A stretch of DNA of 5,027 bases from Acidimicrobiales bacterium. Its GTDB lineage: Bacteria; Actinomycetota; Acidimicrobiia; Acidimicrobiales; RAAP-2. Below the pieces are notes generated by a model. It searched no databases, was not told the origin of the DNA, and saw only the letters and a list, made by a program, of their open reading frames with translations. How positions within the stretch are numbered: position 1 is the stretch's first letter; each line of letters begins with the position of its first letter. Shown piece by piece: positions 1 through 5,027 of this stretch. The position numbers and the translations under genes were made by a program. Location: contig JADGOF010000204.1 in the NCBI GenBank assembly GCA_017883105.1, positions 1 to 5,027 on the forward strand, in the 5' to 3' direction.

Positions 1-38
1 TGGCCGGTGAAGTCGAGCGGCTCGGTAAGGCGAAGTAG
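1..38 (+). CDS. C-terminal end of an unidentified protein, cut by the left window edge
   Basis: Only the last 11 whole codons (from base 3) and a TAG stop at 36-38 are in the window; they read AGEVERLGKAK. The function cannot be told from so little. Support for its being real is the charged, helix-like C-terminal sequence, mostly G- or C-ending codons, and the position of the stop at the base of a strong hairpin (35-66) whose other arm covers the stop of an opposing gene. The other two forward frames are less convincing: one stops at 8-10, the other runs on as a low-quality arginine- and serine-rich reading opposite the small minus-strand gene. Confidence 0.45.
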   Translation, partial: AGEVERLGKAK

Positions 39-66
39 GGACGTTCGCCTTCGGGGAACCCTCTAC
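35..66. terminator. Hairpin between convergent stop codons, probable bidirectional terminator
   Basis: The arms pair as GTAG/CTAC (35-38 with 63-66), GG/CC (39-40 with 60-61), GTTC/GAAC (43-46 with 56-59) and CC/GG (48-49 with 54-55) around a TTCG tetraloop (50-53). This gives 12 base pairs with small bulges at 41-42, 47 and 62. The plus-strand TAG stop (36-38) lies in one arm and the minus-strand TAG stop (63-65) in the other. No T-tract follows on either side, which is common for high-GC terminators but leaves the termination role inferred. UUCG-type loops are known to be unusually stable in RNA. Confidence 0.6.
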
Positions 67-398
67 GGACAGGCGTCCAGATCGTCGAGACTGTTTTCGG
101 CATCGATCTGGGGCACCGAATCGATTGTCTTCACGTGGCAGCCTTCGATACGGCATGTGGCCGATCGGACAATTCTCGGCCGCTCCGTGCCGGGCCCGTG
201 GGTGACGAAGCCCTGTCCGGCCAGTATGGCGGCCCGAACCTCGTCGAACGTCAACTTGTCGAATGGCGCCTCGGGATCCCCGTCTTCCCACCTGCGGTTG
301 GGTCCACCCAGTTTCCACCGAATCCGCTGAAATCCACCCCTGTTGTAGAGCGGTCTACTACGAGTCGCCGCCAACACCGGTCTGTACCTGCGTGTCAT
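63..398 (-). CDS. Small hypothetical protein (111 aa) with a Cys/His cluster
   Basis: I do not recognise a family. The N-terminal 47 residues are rich in Arg, Gly and aromatic residues. The rest reads as a better folded, more acidic segment, with a likely helix FDEVRAAILAGQGF (51-64), then a cluster C82-x4-C87-H88 and a late C110 just before the stop. The cysteines and histidine could bind metal, but spacing and number fit no named zinc finger. Codon choice is convincingly coding from about residue 40 onward and weaker before it, so the ATG at 398-396 is provisional; GTG and TTG codons follow at residues 8 and 9. A hairpin (401-413) sits just upstream of this ATG, and no clean AGGAGG-type ribosome site is seen. 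The gene ends in the hairpin it shares with the opposing gene. No signal peptide or membrane segment is apparent. Confidence 0.55.
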   Translation of the reverse strand: MTRRYRPVLAATRSRPLYNRGGFQRIRWKLGGPNRRWEDGDPEAPFDKLTFDEVRAAILAGQGFVTHGPGTERPRIVRSATCRIEGCHVKTIDSVPQIDAENSLDDLDACP

Positions 399-400
399 GC

Positions 401-413
401 ACCCCGGAGGGGT
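401..413 (-). promoter_or_regulatory. Small hairpin directly upstream of the small gene's start
   Basis: A perfect 5-bp inverted repeat, ACCCC (401-405) and GGGGT (409-413), encloses a 3-base loop and ends two bases from the minus-strand ATG at 398-396. In the transcript it would hold the only purine-rich stretch that could act as a ribosome site (GGGGT). It could limit translation or mean that the real start lies further downstream. The structure is seen; the role is inferred. Confidence 0.25.
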
Positions 414-472
414 TCAGAGCCATTCAACGACATCCGTGATCGACCGCTGACCTGGACCGACGTGATCATTGC

Positions 473-524
473 AGTTCAGCGTCAGCCGAGGTAGTTCAGC
501 GGCGTGGCTACAGTCGTGGCTACA
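473..524. repeat. Two pairs of short direct repeats
   Basis: AGTTCAGCG occurs at 473-481 and again at 493-501, a 20-base period. CGTGGCTACA occurs at 503-512 and 515-524, a 12-base period. The copies are exact. Such closely spaced paired repeats are typical of protein-binding sites (repressor, replication-initiator or integrase arm sites), but no gene for such a protein is in the window. They lie about 75-125 bases upstream of the small minus-strand gene. Confidence 0.6.
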
Positions 525-534
525 CGCTTGACCC

Positions 535-564
535 CTTGCACGTCGTGCAAGACGTCCGCACGTC
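535..564. repeat. 17-bp palindrome followed by an adjoining inverted repeat
   Basis: CTTGCACG (535-542) and CGTGCAAG (544-551) are perfect inverted copies around a single T, a form typical of dimeric repressor operators. Sharing base 551, GACGT (551-555) and ACGTC (560-564) form a second perfect inverted repeat around CCGC. The bound protein, if any, is unknown. Confidence 0.5.
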
Positions 565-603
565 ACACCGGTTTGCTGCGTGCCGCTGCCCGACACAGAG
601 AGT

Positions 604-626
604 GCTTGCGGACCGTGAGCGCAAGC
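604..626. repeat. 7-bp inverted repeat with 9-base spacer
   Basis: GCTTGCG (604-610) and CGCAAGC (620-626) are perfect inverted copies. The half-site CTTGC/GCAAG is the same as in the palindrome 70 bases earlier (535-551), so the stretch has four copies of this half-site arranged as two inverted pairs. It could be a hairpin or a second operator with wider spacing. Confidence 0.5.
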
Positions 627-824
627 GTAGGTGCCGATCTGCACTGCGGCCGAACCTCTCGGAGGCCGTCGTTCGGTGCTGCCATTCTGTGCTCACACTC
701 CGCGTCGATCGAGCGAATTCCCTGCCGACCATGCGCGCCTGGGGTCGATCGGGAAGTGGGTGGAGGGTGAGGCTCAAGTGCCAGCTCGGTGCTCCATCGT
801 CCTCAGCGACAGTGTCAGCTCGAC

Positions 825-840
825 GAGCCCGTCGGGGCTC
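825..840 (-). terminator. Hairpin overlapping the methyltransferase stop codon
   Basis: GAGCCC (825-830) and GGGCTC (835-840) form a perfect 6-bp stem with a 4-base loop (831-834). On the minus strand this hairpin starts within the TGA stop (841-839) of the methyltransferase. A second short palindrome, GCTCG-A-CGAGC, overlaps its far arm. There is no T-tract, so termination is inferred from position and stem strength. Confidence 0.45.
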
Positions 841-1507
841 AGGACGCCAATCGAAGTCGGTAGACGAGGAACCATGGGACGCCGGCGACACGGGCGAGCT
901 CGACCGGGAAACGGGCGAGCGCATCGACTGAGGGCTGCGGTTCGACCACGCGCTCGACGACTAAGCCTGCGTCGCCGAAGGAGTCGAGTGTCGCCGACAA
1001 CGGGCGGCGCCAGAAGCGTTGGGTGACTTCGACGCCACCCTTGGACCACGTGTCGCTCACCAGTTCGGTATCGAAGTAGCCCCCTTGCTGATCCGGGAGT
1101 GGCGGCCCGAAGGGATGATCGAGCGAGACGACGACCCAGCCACGGGGGACCAGGACGTCGGCGAAGGAGCGGAGCGGGACGCTCCAGTCCTCGAGGTAGT
1201 GGAGCGCGAGTGAGCAGATGACGCCGTCGAGGGAAGATGGCGGGAGCGGTAACTGCTCGGCCAGGTCGGCGACAAAGAAGCGCCCTCGCCCTCTGCAGCG
1301 GTGGTCGGTTTGCTCCACCATGGCGGGGCGGAGGTCGATTCCGATCACCCGGGCGCCCTGGTCGAGCAGCCACTCGCATTGCGCTCCTGATCCGCACCCG
1401 GCATCCAGGAAGTTCGCCCCGGCGAGTGGGCGAGGTACCAGGGCACGCAGCGCCGGTCGCTCGAAGAAGCCGTTGCACGGCCCAACGTCGGTCGTCTCCG
1501 ACCACAC
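839..1507 (-). CDS. Class I SAM-dependent methyltransferase, start codon uncertain
   Basis: The protein transfers a methyl group from S-adenosylmethionine to an unknown small-molecule or protein acceptor in the cytoplasm. Visible motifs (numbered from the GTG at 1507-1505, 222 aa) are the SAM-binding glycine loop FLDAGCGSG (33-41), the acidic end of strand 2 in VIGIDLR (D58), FFVADL (77-82), the motif IV region LDGVICSLALHYLEDW (93-108), and a late SLDHPFG (128-134). This is the Methyltransf_11/25 type of Rossmann fold. In the same frame, immediately upstream, the DNA reads TREAYDRLAPVW, the usual N-terminus of this family. However, no ATG, GTG or TTG lies in frame between the upstream TGA (1594-1592) and the GTG at 1507. 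The gene may start at a rare codon, carry a small frameshift, or be a slightly damaged copy. It is divergent from the c-di-GMP gene; the acceptor cannot be told from the sequence. Confidence 0.85.
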   Translation of the reverse strand: MWSETTDVGPCNGFFERPALRALVPRPLAGANFLDAGCGSGAQCEWLLDQGARVIGIDLRPAMVEQTDHRCRGRGRFFVADLAEQLPLPPSSLDGVICSLALHYLEDWSVPLRSFADVLVPRGWVVVSLDHPFGPPLPDQQGGYFDTELVSDTWSKGGVEVTQRFWRRPLSATLDSFGDAGLVVERVVEPQPSVDALARFPVELARVAGVPWFLVYRLRLAS

Positions 1508-1550
1508 CGGGGCCAGCCGGTCATAGGCCTCACGGGTGCTGCGCCGGTGC

Positions 1551-1557
1551 TCCTCCT
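1551..1557 (-). promoter_or_regulatory. Strong AGGAGGA ribosome-site sequence upstream of the methyltransferase
   Basis: On the minus strand AGGAGGA runs from 1557 to 1551, a perfect Shine-Dalgarno core. At a normal 5-9 base spacing the in-frame codons are CGG and CGC, not start codons, and the GTG used for the CDS lies 44 bases further on, too far for this site. It marks where translation of a full-length methyltransferase (about 235-240 residues) would be expected to begin, and so bears on the start-codon problem. It could also be chance. Confidence 0.35.
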
Positions 1558-1795
1558 GGGCTGCACGATGCCGTGTTCCGCTCCCAGGGAGTCACCGTCA
1601 GACCACGCTTTCGGACTCGGCAGAGACAGCCTCTTCCCGGAGGCCGACTACACCCAGCTATCTCGCAGGGCCGGCTATCCAACAACTCGTAGGCCGCCGC
1701 ACCCGAGAGCCCGAGGTGGGAGTGGTGGCCAGCTCTGTCAGTTCAAGTCGGCAGGCGAATCGGTCGACAAGAGTGCAGGAAGCTCCACGAAAGCC

Positions 1796-1800
1796 AGGGA
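1796..1800 (+). promoter_or_regulatory. Ribosome-binding site of the c-di-GMP gene
   Basis: AGGGA at 1796-1800 lies six bases before the ATG at 1807, a normal spacing. The alternative in-frame ATG at 1912 has no comparable purine-rich sequence before it. This favours the longer start. Confidence 0.5.
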
Positions 1801-1806
1801 ACTGGA

Positions 1807-4131
1807 ATGTCCGACACCATCGCCTCACGTCACGGAGAACCCCGACCGACAATTCCTTGGTCGACAGGTAATCCCAGCCCGGCAAGCGAAGCACAGCCGT
1901 CCCGCTCGCGGATGTCCCCCGCCTATGTGGCCTATCTGATGGGTCCGGCAGCCCTGGTGGCAATCCTTCTTCTGATGCGGTTCGGCGTGGTGGCTCGCGA
2001 GCCGACCTGGCTCTGGGTGGCCGTCTTCATCGCTATTCCTTTGACCAGTCTCATGGGCGACCTCCTCTACAGCAGGCACCCGACCCGGCTGTGCCTCAAT
2101 GCACGGGTCGTCATCCAGGTTGCAGCGGTGACGGTGGTGATCTATCTGTCTGGATGGGGGCCCGTGCTGTCTGGGGCCTTTGCCTTTCTCGCCCTCGAGA
2201 ACGTCGCTCACGGCGGATCGCGGGTTTGGCGCACCACCGCCATCTGGAGCCTGTTGGGAATCACGGTCGGCCAGGTGGCCGTCTGGCAAGGATGGGCACC
2301 GTCGTTCCTGTCCTTGTCACAGGCCAACGCGTTGGCAGTGATGGGAGTGTTCGTCCTGGTCTTCATCATCCGCATGGCCGGTGCGACCATGGAGCAGAAG
2401 GAAGACGCCGAGGCCACGGTGCGCCTGAGCGAGGACCGCTTCCGCTCCTTGATCCAGAACTCCTCCGACACGACAATGGTGATCGACGACGAGGGGATCT
2501 CCACCTATGCGAGCCCCGCGGTTACCCAGCTCCTAGGATTCGAACCGGGCGAACTGATCGGTCTGGTCGCCACCGACTTCGTTCATCCTGACGACCGTGA
2601 CCGTGTGAGAAATCGGCTGGGACCGAAGTTCCAGGTCTCTCCCGAAATGATATTCGTCCAGTTTCGCATGGAGCGAAAGGATGGCACCTGGCGGGACGTG
2701 GAGGCTGTCGTCAGCAACCAACTGAACCGGCCATCGATCGGCGGCTACATCGCCAACGTGCGCGACATCACCGAACGCAAGGAGTTCGAAGCCCTCCTAG
2801 CCCACCGAGCACTCCATGATCCGCTCACCGGCCTGGCAAATCGGCAGCTGATCCTCGATCGGGCCGAGCAGATGCTGGTCCGGTCGCGGCGGACATGCGA
2901 TCCGGTGGCTGCCTACTTCATCGATCTCGACAACTTCAAGGATGCGAACGACTCGCTGGGACACGAGGCCGGCGACAAGCTCCTCCAAGCGGTTGCCGAT
3001 CGATTCGCCGGACTCTTGCGGGCCAGCGACACGGTCGGCCGTATGGGCGGTGACGAGTTCGTGATCCTGACCGAAGGCGTCTCGTTGGCCGCCGGGCCGA
3101 CCATGGTCGCCGAGCGAATCAGAGAGGTCCTACGCAACCCGTTCCAGATCGAAGGTTTCGAGGGCCTTCCGATCACGGTGAGCGCCAGTATCGGCATCGC
3201 GACCGGAGATCGGCCTTCGGCGCAGGAGCTCCTCCGGGACGCTGACATCGCGCTCTTTCGGGCCAAGGCCGCGGGCAGAGACGGTTCTGTGCTCTTCGAG
3301 CCTGCCATGCAGGCAGCCGCGGTCGACCGCCTCGAGCTCAAGTCGGACCTCGACTCGGCACTCGCCAACGATCAGTTCTTCCTCCTGTACCAGCCGATCT
3401 TCGATCTCGACAGCAAACATATCCGAGGCGTCGAAGCTCTGATCCGTTGGCAGCATCCGACCCGCGGGGTCATTTCGCCGGACGATTTCATCCCCGTGCT
3501 CGAGGACAGTGGGATGATCATCGAGGTCGGTCGCTGGGTCCTGAACCAGGCCTGTGCCCAGGCGGCCTCCTGGCAGCTGCAGGGATACCGGACGACCATG
3601 TCGGTGAACGTGTCGATGCGCCAGCTCGAGACCGACGGACTGGTCAAGGATATCGAAGAGGCGCTTGCGGCAAGCAATTTCGAACCCGGCTCACTGGTCA
3701 TCGAAGTCACCGAGTCGACGCTCATGCGAGATGCGAATGCCACGGTGTCCCGCCTCCGCAAGCTCAAGGAGCTCGGCGTGATGATCGCCATCGACGACTT
3801 CGGCACCGGCTACTCGTCCCTGGCCTATCTGCGCCAGTTCCCGGTCGATGTGCTCAAGATCGACCGAACGTTCGTCGCCGAGATGGACGGGACTCCGAAC
3901 TCTGCTGCCCTCATCCACACGCTGGTCGAGCTCAGTCGAACACTTGGACTTACGACCGTCGCCGAAGGCATCGAGGACGACTCGCAGCTCGAGGGATTGC
4001 GAAACGAACAGTGCGACAGTGGACAAGGTTTCATCTTCTCCCGGCCGGTGGAGCCGGCCGCCATCGAGGCATTCCTCTCCCGAACCCACGGCGCTGCCGC
4101 GGCGCCCCCGACGATGCGGGTCGGGAGCTAA
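1807..4131 (+). CDS. Membrane-anchored PAS-GGDEF-EAL cyclic di-GMP synthase/phosphodiesterase
   Basis: This protein of 774 residues can be expected to make c-di-GMP from two GTP and to hydrolyse it to pGpG at the inner face of the membrane. After a 35-residue polar tail come about six hydrophobic segments (roughly 40-60, 66-87, 101-115, 117-131, 144-162, 174-191). A PAS domain follows (about 207-325, ending DITERK), then GGDEF (about 330-500) and EAL (about 508-758). The GGDEF domain has D373, N381, D390, the signature GGDEF at 414-418 and an inhibitory-site RxxD (R405, D408) five residues before it, with the spacing of PleD. The EAL domain has E543 (EALIR), N601, E633, E636, D663-D664, K684, E720 and Q740, with the spacing of the active phosphodiesterase RocR. 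Both activities therefore look possible; which one dominates is probably set by the membrane/PAS input. The membrane region matches no named input domain that I can recognise. The last 15 residues are an Ala/Pro-rich tail. Confidence 0.95.
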   Translation: MSDTIASRHGEPRPTIPWSTGNPSPASEAQPSRSRMSPAYVAYLMGPAALVAILLLMRFGVVAREPTWLWVAVFIAIPLTSLMGDLLYSRHPTRLCLNARVVIQVAAVTVVIYLSGWGPVLSGAFAFLALENVAHGGSRVWRTTAIWSLLGITVGQVAVWQGWAPSFLSLSQANALAVMGVFVLVFIIRMAGATMEQKEDAEATVRLSEDRFRSLIQNSSDTTMVIDDEGISTYASPAVTQLLGFEPGELIGLVATDFVHPDDRDRVRNRLGPKFQVSPEMIFVQFRMERKDGTWRDVEAVVSNQLNRPSIGGYIANVRDITERKEFEALLAHRALHDPLTGLANRQLILDRAEQMLVRSRRTCDPVAAYFIDLDNFKDANDSLGHEAGDKLLQAVADRFAGLLRASDTVGRMGGDEFVILTEGVSLAAGPTMVAERIREVLRNPFQIEGFEGLPITVSASIGIATGDRPSAQELLRDADIALFRAKAAGRDGSVLFEPAMQAAAVDRLELKSDLDSALANDQFFLLYQPIFDLDSKHIRGVEALIRWQHPTRGVISPDDFIPVLEDSGMIIEVGRWVLNQACAQAASWQLQGYRTTMSVNVSMRQLETDGLVKDIEEALAASNFEPGSLVIEVTESTLMRDANATVSRLRKLKELGVMIAIDDFGTGYSSLAYLRQFPVDVLKIDRTFVAEMDGTPNSAALIHTLVELSRTLGLTTVAEGIEDDSQLEGLRNEQCDSGQGFIFSRPVEPAAIEAFLSRTHGAAAAPPTMRVGS

Positions 4132-4384
4132 ACACGCCGGCGATCTCGCTGTGAACCGGCACGGGACTCCTGGAGGTGATGTCTGGGTTCCGCAAAGTCA
4201 TCGAACGTCTCCACGAGAGCAAGGTAGGTCAAGGAGATGACACTGCCGGTCCCGGTCCGGGATACGGCCCTCAGCCTGATGTGTTGATCGGAATCCACGA
4301 TCGACTGGTCAAGTAGCGCACAACAGATGCCGATCTCTAAAGGGTCCATTGAGTTACAGAGGCCCCAACGACTGCGAGTGCCTC
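4132..4384. other. Spacer between the c-di-GMP gene and the next membrane protein gene
   Basis: This 253-base spacer has no clear terminator and no promoter that I can defend. It contains a near-perfect anti-Shine-Dalgarno complement, GGAGGTGAT (4172-4180), with an ORF of 45 codons starting on it, and an open frame on the opposite strand. Codon use does not clearly favour either. A short tandem repeat of CCGGTC lies near 4247. Whether the two flanking plus-strand genes are cotranscribed cannot be decided. Confidence 0.4.
4179..4316 (+). CDS. Possible small ORF (45 aa), doubtful
   Basis: The product would start MSGFRKVIERLHESK, a charged and probably helical stretch, followed by a Gly/Pro-rich linker GPGPGYGPQP (25-34) and the end DVLIGIHDRLVK. 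It resembles no family I know. In its favour is GGAGGTGAT, an excellent match to the complement of the 16S rRNA 3' end; against it, that match overlaps the ATG with only two bases between GGAGG and the start, closer than usual. Third codon positions are not as GC-biased as in the c-di-GMP gene. A 73-codon open frame lies antisense to it (4349-4128). It may be a gene remnant or chance. Confidence 0.22.
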   Translation: MSGFRKVIERLHESKVGQGDDTAGPGPGYGPQPDVLIGIHDRLVK

Positions 4385-5027
4385 ATGCCGAGCACGAATG
4401 TGAACCAGCAACCGGAGACAGAACACAACGTGGATGCTGTCGGTAAGACGCCTTCGAGCGCCGGCGCATCGGCTCATCCGCGCACGGCGAAGCCCCGGTG
4501 GCACCCGGCGGTCCGTCTGGTCCTCGTGCTGGGCGTCCTGTTCCCCACGGTGGCAACCGCAATCCTGATTACGTCTGACGCGTCGTCCCAATGGTCGTCC
4601 CGTCAGAATGCCCAGGTGGTGGCCAGCAAGGCCACCGAGCTACAGACCATGGCCCTGGCTCGGTCCGAATTGATCCATGCAGACACGCCTTTGCTGGCGG
4701 TCTCGTACGCACAGCGCGTCGGCCTCAGCATCAACACCTTGAATGCGATCCTCAACATCGACTTTCCCAGCAGCATTCGACAGAGCGTGGCCACCATCAC
4801 TGACAATTCGACCTTCCGGTCCACACCAACGCTTCGGGCAGACAACGCTGTGCTTGCTGCCGATGCCTCGAAGGTCCTGGCCGGCACCATCGGCTACACC
4901 CAGTTGAAGGACCAGACCGACAAATTCATGGCAGACCTGGTGAACCTGTGGAACGCCGACTACAACAATCTCCAGAACGCGGTGGCGAGGTGGCAGCCGC
5001 CGGGAACCTTCGAGGTGCACGTGGCCG
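4385..5027 (+). CDS. N-terminal part of a single-pass membrane protein, possible sensor, cut by the right window edge
   Basis: The frame stays open from the ATG at 4385-4387 to the window end, giving 214 residues. Residues 1-41 are a polar N-terminal tail with basic residues just before the membrane (HPRTAKPRWH, 31-40). One hydrophobic segment follows (about 42-63, AVRLVLVLGVLFPTVATAIL), and the rest is a mainly helical, Ala/Asn/Gln-rich region outside the membrane (about 64-214) with no second membrane pass yet. This topology, short inner tail, one helix, then a helical outer domain, is that of the N-terminus of many bacterial receptors (histidine kinases, chemoreceptors, diguanylate cyclases). 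The preceding c-di-GMP gene makes a signalling role plausible. No output domain is visible, so the function remains unassigned. Codons are strongly GC-ending, which supports coding. No good ribosome site precedes the ATG; a TTG twelve codons upstream (4349-4351) is a less likely start. Confidence 0.75.
   Translation, partial: MPSTNVNQQPETEHNVDAVGKTPSSAGASAHPRTAKPRWHPAVRLVLVLGVLFPTVATAILITSDASSQWSSRQNAQVVASKATELQTMALARSELIHADTPLLAVSYAQRVGLSINTLNAILNIDFPSSIRQSVATITDNSTFRSTPTLRADNAVLAADASKVLAGTIGYTQLKDQTDKFMADLVNLWNADYNNLQNAVARWQPPGTFEVHVA

Larger units (their letters stand above)
399..838. other. Gene-poor intergenic stretch rich in short repeats
   Basis: No reading frame here gives a protein-like product. 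The open frames are Arg-, Ser- and Cys-rich low-quality translations with no domain, and they overlap one another on both strands. What the stretch holds is repeat structure: direct repeats at 473-501 and 503-524, inverted repeats at 535-551, 551-564 and 604-626, and the hairpin at the methyltransferase stop. It separates two minus-strand genes, so it should contain the promoter of the small gene, but I cannot place -35 and -10 boxes with any confidence. A small structured RNA or the remnant of an attachment site are possible alternatives. Confidence 0.5.
1508..1806. other. Divergent intergenic region between methyltransferase and c-di-GMP gene
   Basis: This stretch should carry promoters for both divergent genes. 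The part next to 1508 probably encodes the true N-terminus of the methyltransferase. Short inverted repeats are present: CTCCC-A-GGGAG (1581-1591) and GCCTC/GAGGC around six bases (1629-1644). No convincing -35/-10 pair stands out on either strand, and forward reading frames across it are not protein-like. Confidence 0.4.

Noticed and set aside
484..524. Sequence resembling the 5' half of a tRNA (GCCGAGG, then TAGTTCAGCGG)
   Set aside because: No matching acceptor strand CCTCGGC, T-arm or anticodon stem is found within the next 80 bases, and the D-stem does not pair. At best a tRNA-like fragment; probably chance.
520..924. Open frames on both strands across 504-931
   Set aside because: The translations are Arg/Ser/Cys-rich with no hydrophobic core or motif, and they run into the methyltransferase gene in other frames; they are read-through of GC-rich DNA.
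774..1505. Long minus-strand open frame of 243 codons overlapping the methyltransferase
   Set aside because: It is the out-of-frame shadow of the methyltransferase, composed almost wholly of Arg, Pro, Gly and Ala, while the chosen frame has the SAM-binding motifs.
4043..4106. GC-rich hairpins (4043-4059 and 4090-4106) near the end of the c-di-GMP gene as terminators
   Set aside because: Both lie inside the coding sequence before the stop, have no T-tract, and are explained by GC-rich codons for Pro, Ala and Gly.
3447..4154. Plus-strand open frame of 235 codons inside the EAL region
   Set aside because: A +2 shadow of the EAL coding sequence; the EAL frame carries all catalytic residues.
4185..4260. 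Possible c-di-GMP riboswitch (GEMM) suggested by CGCAAAG at 4191-4197 ahead of a putative signalling gene
   Set aside because: Only this short piece matches; the conserved CACGCACAGGGCAAACC-type segment and GAAA tetraloop are absent nearby, so no riboswitch is claimed.
4128..4349. Minus-strand 73-codon frame in the spacer (MDPLEIGICCALLDQS...)
   Set aside because: Its composition is not implausible, but it overlaps the end of the c-di-GMP gene by four bases, lacks a recognisable family or ribosome site, and competes with a sense ORF. Not supported enough to call.
1..5027. CRISPR arrays, insertion sequences, toxin-antitoxin pairs, phage or defence genes
   Set aside because: No regularly spaced repeats, transposase or integrase motifs, or known defence domains are visible in any frame.

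Overview
The window looks like a chromosomal segment from a high-GC bacterium, most likely an actinobacterium: the clear coding frames end mostly in G or C codons, and a GTG start and GC-rich spacers are present. No rRNA, intact tRNA, transposase, integrase, phage structural gene or CRISPR array is visible, so the assignment rests on composition and gene style only.

Layout: (1) Bases 1-66 hold the last 11 codons of a gene entering from the left (+, stop at 36-38) facing a small unrecognised gene (-, stop at 63-65). A UUCG-capped hairpin at 35-66 covers both stop codons. (2) Bases 399-838 have no convincing gene but are rich in short direct and inverted repeats (mainly 473-626). (3) Bases 839-1507 (-) encode a class I SAM-dependent methyltransferase whose conserved N-terminus appears to extend upstream of the only available start codon. 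(4) Bases 1508-1806 are a divergent intergenic region. (5) Bases 1807-4131 (+) are the centrepiece: a 774-residue membrane-anchored PAS-GGDEF-EAL protein for cyclic di-GMP turnover, with diguanylate cyclase, inhibitory-site and phosphodiesterase residues all intact. (6) Bases 4132-4384 are a spacer with one doubtful 45-codon ORF. (7) From 4385 to the window end (+) runs the N-terminal part of a single-pass membrane protein with a largely helical outer region, cut off by the window edge.

How the genes fit together: the PAS-GGDEF-EAL protein can in principle both make and break c-di-GMP in response to a signal read by its membrane or PAS region. The following gene on the same strand encodes a membrane protein with sensor-like topology and may be a second signalling protein, but its output domain lies outside the window. 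The methyltransferase is divergently placed and has no evident functional tie.

I found no convincing evidence of a previously undescribed system. The points most worth checking are the unclassified multi-pass membrane input domain of the c-di-GMP protein, the start-codon problem of the methyltransferase, the repeat cluster at 473-626, and the double-stop hairpin at 35-66.
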